Below, piece by piece: positions 10,680-22,677 of a stretch of 64,000 bases of DNA. The stretch spans positions 124,001-188,000 of the forward strand of contig JAANYP010004865.1 in assembly GCA_020465985.1 (NCBI GenBank), written 5' to 3'. The notes beneath the pieces were generated by a model, which did not search any database, was not told the DNA's origin, and was given only the letters and a program-made list of their open reading frames with translations. The stretch is from Centrapalus pauciflorus. Taxonomy: Eukaryota; Streptophyta; Magnoliopsida; Asterales; Asteraceae. Position numbers and translations under genes: made by a program. Position 1 is the stretch's first letter. The number at the start of each line of letters is the position of its first letter.

Positions 10680-12507
10680 TTAGTCAGTTTTATTTAACAT
10701 GCCCAACTTGCTTACAAGGTATATAAATATGTTTTCATCAAGAGGTTTGGTGAAAATGTATGGAACCTTTTCATCTGTGGAAATAAAACTAACCTCCACA
10801 TTACCTTTCTGGATAAGATCTCTGATGAAGTGATGCCTGACTTCTACATGCTTTGTTCTGAAATGAGACACTGGATTGTTGGAGATAGCTATGGCACTTG
10901 TATTATCACACATAATAGGAGTTTTCCTATATACAAATCCATAATCCTCAAAATAATATTGCATCCATAGAATCTGCCCATAGCAGCTTCCAGCAGCAAT
11001 GTACTCTGCTTCAGCAGTGGAAGTAGAGACTGAGTTCTGCTTCTTGCTACACCAACTGATCAACTTTCCAGCAAGTAGTTGACATCCACCTATTGTGCTT
11101 TTTCTGTCTAGCCTACATCATGCAAAATTTGAATCTAAATAACAAGTTAGTTAAAGGCTGGAGTCTTTGGGATACCAAAGACCCAAACCTGGTGTACCCT
11201 TTAGGTATCTGAAGATTCTTTTTACTGCAGCTAGATGCCATTTCTTAGGATCAGCTTGAAACATAGCACATAAATAAGTGGCAAACATAATATCTGGTCT
11301 ACTAGCAGTTAAATAAAGTAAGGTCCCAAGCATGCCTCTTTAGGCTGTTACTGAAACAGCTTTGCCACTGGCATCAGCATCCAACTTTACATTGGTTGTC
11401 GTTGGGGTTTTGAGGGGAGAACTTTGATCAAATTTAAATTTTTTCAAAAGATCTAAAGTATAATTTATTTGATTAATAAAAATTCCATTTGAGGTTTGTT
11501 TAACCTGTAATCCTAGAAAGAATGTAAAATGCATAGCTGCTCATTAGTAGATATAAATATTATGTCATCCACATAAATTTGAAAAAAGCATAATATCAGA
11601 CTTCACCTTCTTTATGAACAATGTGGTATCCACTTTACCTCTGGAGTAGCCATTACTCATAAGGAAATCAGTAAGAGTGCGTACCAGGCTCTAGGGGCTT
11701 GTTTTAGACCATAGAGAGCTTTGTCCAACTTATAGACAAAAGCTGGATATTGTTCACATTCAAATTCTGGATGTTGCTTGACATACACTTCTTCCTGCAG
11801 CTTACAATTCAAAAATACACTCTTCACATCCATTTGAAATACCTTTATGCTCTTGTGGGCAGCATAGCCTAGAAACAAATGAATTTCTTGTAACCTAGCC
11901 ACTGGAGCAAATGTTTCATCATAGTTTATTCCTTCTTCTTGTCTATAGCCCTGAGCAACCAGTCTTGCCTTATTTCTAATGACATGACCGTGCTCATCCA
12001 TCTTAATTCGGAAAACCCATTGGTGTCAATCATGGTTTTACCTTTAGGAACAGGGACCAGCTTCCATACCTTAATTCTCTAAAACTGATTGAGCACTTCT
12101 TGCATGGCAGTGCTCTAATTGGCATCTTTTAAAGCACCATCCACTTTCTTTGGCTCCATCAGGGAAAGAAAGCTAGAAAACATACAAAAGTTTCCTATGC
12201 TGTCCCATCTTGTTTGTACCCATTTGTCGATGTCACCAATTATTTGACCATTGGGGTGACACCTAATCCACTTAGGATCATGTTTCAATGAAGATTCTTC
12301 TGCATCATTTTCATTTCCAACAGGTCCTGTAGAACAGCTTTCAAGATTTTTAGACACACTGTTATCTTGAGCTTGTTCTCCTGTTGAAAATGAATCTCTA
12401 TTGTTGAACACATCAACAGAGGGTTCAGGGAAATTAGCGTTGATTGGTTCTGGACATGGTGTATTAATTATGTCAGTACACTTATTCACAAAGGGTGTAC
12501 CAACATC
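10680..12507 (-). pseudogene. Extra copy 1 of pol 3' part (integrase end, RT, RNase H)
   Basis: On the minus strand: the integrase C-terminal tail (12489 to 12115), RT starting 'DEHGHVIRNKARLVAQGY' (12001-11657), RT thumb (11534-11151) and RNase H (11063-10680, with 'STAEAEYIAAGS' and 'DNTSAIAISNNP'). The frame breaks after 'APRAWY' near 11660, and the RT active-site segment 'YVDDIIF' follows in a different frame. The same breaks occur in copies 2 and 3, so the decay predates the triplication or was spread by it. The copy lacks protease and the integrase core and cannot act alone. Confidence 0.85.
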
Positions 12508-13094
12508 GTCCCATTCACAAACTGCAGGACTATGGGAATTTCATCTCTGCTAAGCTGGTCAAAAGAACCAACTTTGCAGCCAAAAGACATCACCACTGAG
12601 GCAAATAGGAAATTGTAAGAGGGTGATAAATCCATTCTGAACATAGTGGCTCCAACTATGGTTTCTGCTACACCACAGAAGCTTAGCAGATTGCTCATCT
12701 GATCATTCTTAGGCTGTGGTTTGTCGTATGTTTCAGCAACAGGAAGATGAAGGACTTCCTTGAGAAGAGCAGTGGTTATCTCAATGGTCTGAGTCCCATT
12801 GAGGATGGTTCCCCTGATGGTTTTGGTTGATGGATCATAAGCGCAGGTGTACCAAAACTCATACACCATCTCCTGGTACAGGACAGTAGGAGAGGCAGTC
12901 ATAGCATAATGCAGGAGGTGAAGTTGCAGAAACTCCACCATCTTTTCATAACCCTTTCCCATGTAGTTTTTGGGAATGGTTAGGTTGGCTATATAGTTAG
13001 TGGGTTTCAGATTGAGCATCGTGGTGACTGAGGGATGTTTTTCGACATCATCACCAATGAAAACTGGAAGCAGGGGGTTGTTTTGGTGAGCCAT
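12508..13094 (-). pseudogene. Extra copy of ORF3 N-terminal domain (copy 2)
   Basis: ATG at 13094; about 195 codons almost identical to the start of the full ORF3 at 10030. It then runs through the duplication joint into six unrelated residues ('..MLVHPL') and a stop. It lacks everything after the first globular part. Confidence 0.85.
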
Positions 13095-13742
13095 TTGAGA
13101 GTAGTGGAATGAAGGATGCTGGACACTTAGTCGATTTAGGGTTTTTCAGGTAGTTATGGAAGCGGTAGAGAAGAAGAAGAGATGAAACAGTGAAAGAGGT
13201 ATTTATAGAATTTGAATGTGAGTGAGTAGGAGAGAGAAAGGTTTGGGCGGTTGATTTGAAATGTTCTTTAACGGAAAACGGAACGGTTTGCCATGTTAGA
13301 ACGGTTGTCAGACCACTTGAACCTTTTTAACTATTAACACACGTTAACAAACATTATCCGCAGGTAATTAAGCTAAATAAATAAAGAAATTAACTTATTT
13401 ATGAAGAAAGGTAATTAAAATTGATGTTCTAAGATGTTATTCATCCCTCAAGCTGTTCATTTAACCTGTGCAGCTAGATGAGAATAGGTTTTTCGTTCAA
13501 TAGCTGATCAGGTTACAAGACAATGTCTTGTATGACAGATTGAGAGAGTGAGCAGGTTGGAGGTTTGTATAACAGAACAGGTTTGAAGTTAAAACATATT
13601 TTGTCAAGCGTGTTATACGTCCAAACTGTCCAAGTTTTCAGAAATTTGCTAAGTATAGAACACGCAGAGCCTGTTCTATCTAAGCTGTTCTGAGAAATTT
13701 AAACAGTTTGAACCATGCGATCTCTTAGAGCATCAATGACAC

Positions 13743-15570
13743 TTAGTCAGTTTTATTTAACATGCCCAACTTGCTTACAAGGTATATAAATATGTTTTCA
13801 TCAAGAGGTTTGGTGAAAATGTATGGAACCTTTTCATCTGTGGAAATAAAACTAACCTCCACATTACCTTTCTGGATAAGATCTCTGATGAAGTGATGCC
13901 TGACTTCTACATGCTTTGTTCTGAAATGAGACACTGGATTGTTGGAGATAGCTATGGCACTTGTATTATCACACATAATAGGAGTTTTCCTATATACAAA
14001 TCCATAATCCTCAAAATAATATTGCATCCATAGAATCTGCCCATAGCAGCTTCCAGCAGCAATGTACTCTGCTTCAGCAGTGGAAGTAGAGACTGAGTTC
14101 TGCTTCTTGCTACACCAACTGATCAACTTTCCAGCAAGTAGTTGACATCCACCTATTGTGCTTTTTCTGTCTAGCCTACATCATGCAAAATTTGAATCTA
14201 AATAACAAGTTAGTTAAAGGCTGGAGTCTTTGGGATACCAAAGACCCAAACCTGGTGTACCCTTTAGGTATCTGAAGATTCTTTTTACTGCAGCTAGATG
14301 CCATTTCTTAGGATCAGCTTGAAACATAGCACATAAATAAGTGGCAAACATAATATCTGGTCTACTAGCAGTTAAATAAAGTAAGGTCCCAAGCATGCCT
14401 CTTTAGGCTGTTACTGAAACAGCTTTGCCACTGGCATCAGCATCCAACTTTACATTGGTTGTCGTTGGGGTTTTGAGGGGAGAACTTTGATCAAATTTAA
14501 ATTTTTTCAAAAGATCTAAAGTATAATTTATTTGATTAATAAAAATTCCATTTGAGGTTTGTTTAACCTGTAATCCTAGAAAGAATGTAAAATGCATAGC
14601 TGCTCATTAGTAGATATAAATATTATGTCATCCACATAAATTTGAAAAAAGCATAATATCAGACTTCACCTTCTTTATGAACAATGTGGTATCCACTTTA
14701 CCTCTGGAGTAGCCATTACTCATAAGGAAATCAGTAAGAGTGCGTACCAGGCTCTAGGGGCTTGTTTTAGACCATAGAGAGCTTTGTCCAACTTATAGAC
14801 AAAAGCTGGATATTGTTCACATTCAAATTCTGGATGTTGCTTGACATACACTTCTTCCTGCAGCTTACAATTCAAAAATACATTCTTCACATCCATTTGA
14901 AATACCTTTATGCTCTTGTGGGCAGCATAGCCTAGAAACAAATGAATTTCTTGTAACCTAGCCACTGGAGCAAATGTTTCATCATAGTTTATTCCTTCTT
15001 CTTGTCTATAGCCCTGAGCGACCAGTCTTGCCTTATTTCTAATGACATGACCGTGCTCATCCATCTTAATTCGGAAAACCCATTGGTGTCAATCATGGTT
15101 TTACCTTTAGGAACAGGGACCAGCTTCCATACCTTAATTCTCTCAAACTGATTGAGCACTTCTTGCATGGCAGTGCTCTAATTGGCATCTTTTAAAGCAC
15201 TATCCACTTTCTTTGGCTCCATCAGGGAAAGAAAGCTAGAAAACATACAAAAGTTTCCTATGCTGTCCCATCTTGTTTGTACCCATTTGTCGATGTCACC
15301 AATTATTTGACCATTGGGGTGACACCTAATCCACTTAGGATCATGTTTCAATGAAGATTCTTCTGCATCATTTTCATTTCCAACAGGTCCTGTAGAACAA
15401 CTTTCAAGATTTTTAGACACACTGTTATCTTGAGCTTGTTCTCCTGTTGAAAATGAATCTCTATTGTTGAACACATCAACAGAGGGTTCAGGGAAATCAG
15501 CGTTGATTGGTTCTGGACAAGGTGTATTAATTATGTCAGTACACTTATTCACAAAGGGTGTACCAACATC
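13743..15570 (-). pseudogene. Extra copy 2 of pol 3' part (integrase end, RT, RNase H)
   Basis: Same content as 10680-12507, shifted by 3063 bp: integrase tail 15552-15178, RT 15064-14720, 14597-14214, RNase H 14126-13743. It differs from copy 1 by a handful of substitutions (for example MDVKN instead of MDVKS in RT) and shares its frame breaks. Confidence 0.85.
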
Positions 15571-16157
15571 GTCCCATCCACAAACTGCAGGACTATGGGA
15601 ATTTCATCTCTGCTAAGCTGGTCAAAAGAACCAACTTTGCAGCCAAAAGACATCACCACTGAGGCAAATAGGAAATTGTAAGAGGGTGATAAATCCATTC
15701 TGAACATAGTGGCTCCAACTATGGTTTCTGCTACACCACAGAAGCTTAGCAGATTGCTCATCTGATCATTCTTAGGCTGTGGTTTGTCGTATGTTTCAGC
15801 AACAGGAAGATGAAGGACTTCCTTGAGAAGAGCAGTGGTTATCTCAATGGTCTGAGTCCCATTGAGGATGGTTCCCCTGATGGTTTTGGTTGATGGATCA
15901 TAAGCGCAGGTGTACCAAAACTCATACACCATCTCCTGGTACAGGACAGTAGGAGAGGCAGTCATAGCATAATGCAGGAGGTGAAGTTGCAGAAACTCCA
16001 CCATCTTTTCATAACCCTTTCCCATGTAGTTTTTGGGAATGGTTAGGTTGGCTATATAGTTAGTGGGTTTCAGATTGAGCATCGTGGTGACTGAGGGATG
16101 TTTTTCGACATCATCACCAATGAAAACTGGAAGCAGGGGGTTGTTTTGGTGAGCCAT
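15571..16157 (-). pseudogene. Extra copy of ORF3 N-terminal domain (copy 3)
   Basis: ATG at 16157; the N-terminal ~195 codons of ORF3, ending at the same joint as copy 2. It is the ORF3 start nearest to the complete pol region. Confidence 0.85.
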
Positions 16158-18633
16158 TTGAGAGTAGTGGAATGAAGGATGCTGGACACTTAGTCGATTT
16201 AGGGTTTTTCAGGTAGTTATGGAAGCGGTAGAGAAGAAGAAGAGATGAAACAGTGAAAGAGGTATTTATAGAATTTGAATGTGAGTGAGTAGGAGAGAGA
16301 AAGGTTTGGGCGGTTGATTTGAAATGTTCTTTAACGGAAAACGGAACGGTTTGCCATGTTAGAACGGTTGTCAGACCACTTGAACCTTTTTAACTATTAA
16401 CACACGTTAACAAACATTATCCGCAGGTAATTAAGCTAAATAAATAAAGAAATTAACTTATTTATGAAGAAAGGTAATTAAAATTGATGTTCTAAGATGT
16501 TATTCATCCCTCAAGCTGTTCATTTAACCTGTGCAGCTAGATGAGAATAGGTTTTTCGTTCAATAGCTGATCAGGTTACAAGACAATGTCTTGTATGACA
16601 GATTGAGAGAGTGAGCAGGTTGGAGGTTTGTATAACAGAACAGGTTTGAAGTTAAAACATATTTTGTCAAGCGTGTTATACGTCCAAGCTGTCCAAGTTT
16701 TCAGAAATTTGCTAAGTATAGAACACGCAGAGCCTGTTCTATCTAAGCTGTTCTGAGAAATTTGAACAGTTCGAACCATGCGATCTCTTAGAGCATCAAT
16801 GACACTTAGTCAGTTTTATTTAACATGCCCAACTTGCTTACAAGGTATATAAACATGTTTTCATCAAGAGGTTTGGTGAAAATGTATGGAAGCTTTTCAT
16901 CTCTGGAAATAAAACTAACCTCCACATTACCTATCTGGATATGATCTCTGATGAAGTGATGCCTGACTTCTACATGCTTTGTTCTGGAATGAAACACTGG
17001 ATTGTTGGAGATAGCTATGGCACTTGTATTATCACACATAATAGGAGTTTTCCTATATACAAATCCATAATCCTCAAAATAATATTGCATCCATAGAATC
17101 TGCCCATAGCAGCTTCCAGCAGCAATGTACTCTGCTTCAGCAGTGGAAGTAGAGACTGAGTTCTGCTTCTTGCTACACCAACTGATCAACTTTCCAGCAA
17201 GGAGTTGACATCCACCTATTGTGCTTTTTCTGTCTAGCCTGCATCCTGCAAAATTTGAATCTAAATAACCAGTTAGTTAAAGGCTGGAGTCTTTGGGATA
17301 CCAAAGACCCAAACCTGGTGTACCCTTTAGGTATCTGAAGATTCTTTTTACTGCAGCTAGATGTAATTCCTTAGGATCAGATTGAAACATAGCACATAAA
17401 TAAGTGGCAAACATAATATTTGGTCTACTAGCAGTTAAATAAAGCAAGCTCCCAAGCATGCCTCTTTAAGCTGTTACTGAAACAGCTTTGCCACTGGCAT
17501 CAGCATCCAACTTTACATTGGTTGTCATTGGGGTTTTGATGGGAGAACTTTGATCAAATTTAAATTTTTTCAAAAGATCTAAAGTATACTTTATTTGATA
17601 AATAAAAACTCCATTTGAGGTTTGTTTAACCTGTAATCCTAGAAAGAAAGTAAGATGCATAGCTGCTCATTAGTAGATCCAAATATTATGTCATCCACAT
17701 AAATTTGAAAAAAGCATAATATCAGACTTCACCTTCTTTATGAACAATGTGGTATCCACTTTACCTCTGGAGTAGCCATTACTCATAAGGAAATCAGTAA
17801 GAGTGCGTACCAGGCTCTAGGGGCTTGTTTTAGACCATAGAGAGCTTTGTCCAACTTATAGACAAAACCTGGATATTGTTCACATTCAAATTCTGGATGT
17901 TGCTTGACATACACTTCTTCCTGCAGCTTACAATTCAAAAATACACTCTTCACATCCATTTGAAATAACTTTATGCTCTTGTGGGCAGCATAGCCTAGAA
18001 ACAAATGAATTTCTTGTAACCTAGCCACTGGAGCAAATGTTTCATCATAGTCTATTCCTTTTTCTTGTCTATAGCCCTGAGCAACCAGTCTTGCCTTATT
18101 TCTAATGACATGACCGTGCTCATCCATCTTAATTCGGAAAACCCATTGGTGTCAATCATGGTTTTACCTTTAGGAACAGGGACCAGCTTCCATACCTTAA
18201 TTCTCTCAAACTGATTGAGCACTTCTTGCATGGCAGTGATCTAATTGGCATCTTTTAAAGCATCATCCACTTTCTTTGGCTCCATCAGGGAAAGAAAGCT
18301 AGAAAACATACAAAAGTTTCCTAGGCTGTCCCATCTTGTTTGTACCCATTTGTCGATGTCACCAATTATTTGACTATTGGGGTGACACCTAATCCACTTA
18401 GGATCATGTTTCAATGAAGATTCTTCTGCATCATTTTTATTTCCAACAGGTCCTGTAGAACAGCTTTCAAGATTTTTAGACACACTGTTATCTTGAGCTT
18501 GTTCTCCTGTTGAACATGAATCTCTATTGTTGAACACATCAACAGAGGGTTCAGGGAAATCAGCGTTGATTGGTTCTGGACATGGTGTATTAATTATGTC
18601 AGTACACTTATTCACAAAGGGTGTACCAACATA
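15571..18633 (-). repeat. 3063-bp tandem unit, copy 3
   Basis: Copy 3 is continuous on its pol side with the single-copy integrase region (18634-19161), so it is the copy next to the original 5' part of the element. It differs from copies 1 and 2 at more positions, for example HSRTKHVEVRHHFIRDHIQ against HFRTKHVEVRHHFIRDLIQ in RNase H. Confidence 0.9.
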
Positions 18634-20078
18634 GTTATCATCATGTCCATTGTGATTAACAGGTTCCACTCTGGGTGAAGTGGAAGCTTTTGAGTCCTTT
18701 TCTTCTTTGATGGAATGCCTGAGATCATCAAAGTTGAACTCTCTTGAAACTGATTCAGGAACAGCTTTGGTGGGGGCACTCCTAAACTCCTCAAAGGTAA
18801 CATTGATAGATTCATCTATCACGTTTCTTTTGTAGTTGTATACTCTGTAGGCTTTAGAGATAGCAGAATATCCAACAAACACACCTTCATCAGCTTTGGG
18901 TTTAAATGTTGCCAGCTGGTCCCTCTGATTCAGAATGAAGCAAGGACATCCAAACACATGGAAATAACTAATATTTGGCCTTCTCCCTTTGATTAACTCA
19001 TAGGGAGTCTTGTTGAACCTCTTCACCACTAAGGATCTGCTTTTGAGTGACGCAGGCAGTGTTGACAGCTTCAGCCTAAAACGATGAAGGTAAACCTGAT
19101 GCACACAGCATGGTTCTGGCAGCTTCAATGAGAGTTCTGTTTCTCCTTTCAGCAACTCCATTTTGTTGTGGAGTTTTACAGCTGAAATGTTTTGTGAGAT
19201 CCCTCTTTCTTCACAGAAGTCCTCAAGACAACTGTTTTTGAATTCAGTACCATGATCACTTCTAAGTTGTTTAACTTAAGCAGAGTTTAACACTTCCATC
19301 TTTTTTATAAATCCAATAATTTCTCTAGTAGCCTCTTATTTGGTCTTCAGAAAGATCACCCATGTAAACCTGGAGAACTCATCAACCATTACTAGAGTGT
19401 ATAATCTACCTCCTAGACTTGGGACACTGACAGGTCCAAACAAGTCCATGTGGATTAAGAAGAGAGGAGTATCAATAAAAAAATTATGCTTGGATTTAAA
19501 AGATGTTTTCTCTGCTTGCCTTTCTCGCAAGCTGTGCAGATTTTATCTTTAACAAAGGTTATAGAAGGCAAATTTGTTACCAACTCTTTCTTACAGAGTT
19601 TGTTGATATTCTTGAAGTTCAGGTATTATAGCCTTTTGTGCCATAACCAGTTCAGATCTGCATTGCTTCTTGAGATAAAGCAGGTTACAATTGTGGGAGC
19701 AGCAGATTTCATGTCCACAACATATACACCTTTCTTCCTTTGTGCACACAGCACAACTTTGCCTTGGGGATCCACTATATACCCTAGGTGCTCATCAAAG
19801 TTAACCTTGTAGCCAGCATCACACAGTTGACTTATGCTAACAAGATTGTGTTTTAGCCTAGACACATAGGCTACTCTTTTGAATATAGCAGCACCAGCTT
19901 GAAGGGTTCCATATCCTTCTGTGGATCCCTGAACATTATCACCAAAGATGACTTTTTGCCCTTTTTCAAGCCTGAGATCACTCAGCAAGTCCTTGCAACC
20001 TGTCATGTGGCCTGAGCAGCCGCTGTCCAAGTACCAAACCTGGGATGGTCGTTTAACTAGCAGAGTGTGATGGGAAAA
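16806..20078 (-). pseudogene. Q1 pol: protease, integrase, RT, RNase H (5' truncated, broken)
   Basis: The minus-strand order is as follows. The aspartic protease with 'YLDSGCSGHMTG' and the pre-integrase segment ending 'NWLWHKRL' lie at 20078-19626. The integrase core with 'HMDLFGPV' and 'VMVDEFSRFTWV' is at 19530-19336, the integrase C-terminal region with 'FGCPCFIL' at 19161-18241, RT at 18127-17277 and RNase H at 17189-16806. Several frame changes separate these blocks. The 5' side stops at 20078, where a gypsy-type LTR begins, so gag is missing. The domain order is that of Ty1/copia. Confidence 0.85.
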
Positions 20079-20950
20079 TGTCACACCCCGTTACCCCGAT
20101 TGGTAATGGAGCGTGACGTCGCGGAAGCATAACCATAATCATAACGAACGACCACTATATGGACGTTTTTAAAATACATCGTTAAAGCTTTGAAGCATAG
20201 CAATGTTTTACATAGTCTAATATGAGTAAAGGAGTTCACAAAATACAGAGATTTAATTAGATGATTAAAATATCCAAAATAATGCAACTAAATCTCCGTT
20301 AATTTGAATATGCATGCGACTCCATGGATGCGGAAGCTTGAAAGAAAATACGTCTGAAGGCATACTTGCCTTAATTTTCCTGAAAATACACGCTAAAATA
20401 CGTCAACAAAAATTGTTGGTGAGCTCATAGGTTTACGCGAAAAGACCAGTTGTATGGACATTATCAGATGAGTTGAATTTATAAAATCATAAATTCCGTG
20501 TATGTATTACATAAACCATCATGCAACCGAAGCTTAATTAAAATGAGTTTGCCCTGTGCAGTATTCCCATACGTAATATTGTGTGTTGAATATATATGCA
20601 CTCACTGTTAGCCGACCCGAACTAACCCTAATAGGGGACATGACTCCCAATAGATCTATCCACAATATATTCGCGCTTGCAAATAAATGCAATTAACGGT
20701 TCATGATTTGAGGGCTGATGGATCCAAACATGTAATACATATAAGAAATAAATAGTTTTGATGTCCATATGAAAACAGTGCATGTATTTCCACCACAAAA
20801 GATAGCGAAAATAGGGGCTATGGAGACTCACCGAGCGTGTGATGGCAGAACGAGCGAAAAATGCTTTTTAGCGTAAATGGATGGATGATGCACCGAGCGA
20901 GATTAATCAAGTCCTAAATGATAATAGTGACTTAATATCTCTAATATATG

Positions 20951-21044
<94 letters not shown>

Positions 21045-21409
21045 TTTTTATGTCTTAAATCACTCAACATTATAAGTTTATAAATAAAACCCGCTTAAAA
21101 CGTCAAGTTTATATATATATATAATTTTCCAGCTTTTTCGGAGGTTTTTCGGCCTACTTTGAGGCTGTTTTTGACCAAGCTCCAAAATGTTTTAGGCTTT
21201 GGTTTTCTAGGACATTAAACTACTATATACAAAGGATTTTTAGCATCAAGAACGGCCATTTTTCGAGATGTTTAGGTTGGTGAAAAATCTCGTTAAAAAC
21301 CCTATGTTGGCCATTTCTGAGCTGTCAAACTTTCGGTTTCCCAAATAATTTCTGGAGGTCTTAAACTCCAAAATAAATTATGAAAACTTCCAAATCTATA
21401 GTTAAGACA
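20079..21409 (-). mobile_element. Solo LTR, chromovirus (gypsy) type
   Basis: The left end is TGTCACACCCCGTTACCCCG and the right end is ...GTTAAGACA, giving TG...CA ends over about 1.33 kb. On the minus strand it contains 'GAGCTCACC ... TTTTCAGGAAAA', the R-region wording of long chromovirus LTRs, so it reads right to left. There is no coding region. Flanks are 'GAAAA' (left) and 'TAATG' (right), so no target-site duplication is seen. On the left it abuts truncated Q1 pol and on the right the truncated ORF3 of copy A. Confidence 0.55.
20954..21041. repeat. (TA)n microsatellite, about 44 units
   Basis: An uninterrupted alternating TA run inside the solo LTR. Apparent ORFs through it, giving Ile-Tyr repeats, are artefacts. 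Confidence 0.95.
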
Positions 21410-22677
21410 TAATGTTTCGTCAGAACTAGAGTCGGATTCAGACTCGGAGGCGGTCTCTGCTCGACCCTCAGCCTCAGTCTGCATTCTTTCTCCTTCTTCA
21501 ACCTGGACTTCTGTGTCCATATACTCAGCTTTAGATGGCTGGTATTCATCAATCTCTTTAAAAATATCAATGAACTCAGCTGGTGGGTCTAAAACATCCT
21601 GAACCAGTTGTTCAACAACATTTTGCTCCACTGATGTCCCTTGCGCCCATATTTCTTCTAGAGTTTGCGCCCTCTGATAAAAGTGGGGGGCCGAACTCGA
21701 CGGGCCTGCAGCGTCTGTTGATGGACCTGCTACAGTAGATTGTGTCCGTCGGCTAGAGGATGGTCTAGCTACCGGAGCTCTGCTTGCCGGTGCTCTACGT
21801 CTTGGCCTCTGCTGCTGTTGCTGTTGTTGTGGTGGCTATTGTTGTTGTTGTTGTTGAACCTCTCCTGCCTACTTATCACCCTCTGGGGCTACAAAATCAG
21901 GGTCAATAATGGCTCCAAACAGAGGTGCCACTTGTGGCCTGACCTGCTCAGCCTTTCTCGCATTATGCGTCTGGCAGTCAGCAAAAATCCTTTTATCAAT
22001 AATGGCCACACCATTTGTATCTGGAAGTTGTGGCAAATTAGGCAAAAAATGACGGATGATCATCATCGCAAATCTAGGGTACATCAAAATCTCTCTCTGA
22101 CTGGAGCTGTGATTTGATGCACAAACTCCCCGAAGAACATCTCAGAGAAACTAAATTTCTTGTTGTAGACTAAGGCAATCAACGTCGATTGCAGGTTGGA
22201 CACCATAGTATCAAAGCCAGCCTTCTTCGGCGCAAAACAAACCATTATGACTTGCACCAGATAACGTCATTGGCCAATCAAGCCACTCTTCAGATAAGAG
22301 GCCTTCGTAATATCTTGGGCGTATACCATTCGCAAAAACGCCGCTTGCCTGATATGTAGCGGGAAATCTATAGGCCCCGCCTCTTGGTCTTCCGATCCCA
22401 GCTGTAGGATTTGTCATAACATATCCGCTGAAAATACGATTGGCTGGCCCCCAACCCTTGTTCTCAATATGGTTGGCGTCACCGAGCAGTCCACTTGGAG
22501 ATGCTTCCAAAACTGACATACATAAGGCAAAATGATTTGCAGGTTATGTGTCAGAGCATATGAGACTCGTGACTAAGTCAGAAACTCGACCATATGCCGG
22601 TATGGTTGAGCTTCGGGTAATTCCCTATCAACAGACATAACCATGTTATGTTTGTTAAAGAAAGCACGATCACCCAT
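21410..22677 (-). pseudogene. ORF3 (env-like position) of copy A, broken
   Basis: A plausible start ATG is at 22677. The frame reads through 'RHMVEFL', 'RVSYALTHN', 'VCQFWKHL', 'RQAAFLRM', 'FSEMFFGEF' and 'YPRFAMMIIRH', interrupted by in-frame stops and frame changes (pieces at 22519-22211, 22087-21869 and 21631-21410). It ends in an acidic, Ser-rich stretch where the solo LTR begins. The order of blocks matches the N-terminal domain of Q1 ORF3 (MVEFL, then Y.[LM]T, then FW, then YPRF), so the two families carry diverged versions of one protein. No function is established from the sequence. Confidence 0.6.

Larger units (their letters stand above)
9445..12507 (-). repeat. 3063-bp tandem unit, copy 1
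   Basis: Copy 1 covers the first ~195 codons of ORF3 (to 10030), the spacer, and the RNase H, RT and integrase-end part of pol. Equivalent points in the three copies (10680, 13743, 16806; 10030, 13094, 16157) are offset by 3063-3064 bp. Copies 1 and 2 are almost identical by eye. Confidence 0.9.
12508..15570 (-). repeat. 3063-bp tandem unit, copy 2
   Basis: This is the same unit as copy 1. The joint between copies fuses ORF3 at 'LQFV.GT' to integrase at 'FVNKCTDI'. The plus strand there reads CCAACATCGTCCCAT, and both joints (12508 and 15571) carry the same sequence, so one duplication followed by unequal exchange explains the array. Confidence 0.9.
4460..20078 (-). mobile_element. Copia element Q1 (Sirevirus-like), 5' truncated, with internal triplication
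   Basis: Read on the minus strand the order is protease, integrase, RT, RNase H, a 650-bp spacer, a long third ORF, a purine tract and a 3' LTR. The right end is cut at 20078 within the protease region, so gag, primer site and 5' LTR are absent. A 3063-bp internal segment occurs three times in tandem (9445-18633). The order PR-IN-RT-RH defines Ty1/copia. A large ORF between pol and the 3' LTR is the known hallmark of the env-like clade of Sireviruses. Confidence 0.8.

Noticed and set aside
20881..21075. ORF with a long Ile-Tyr repeat
   Set aside because: A translation of the (TA)n microsatellite, not a gene.
21740..22117. Plus-strand ORF with a poly-Leu run (possible membrane segment)
   Set aside because: It is the complement of a Gln/CAG-rich part of the minus-strand ORF3 of copy A, so the Leu run is an artefact.
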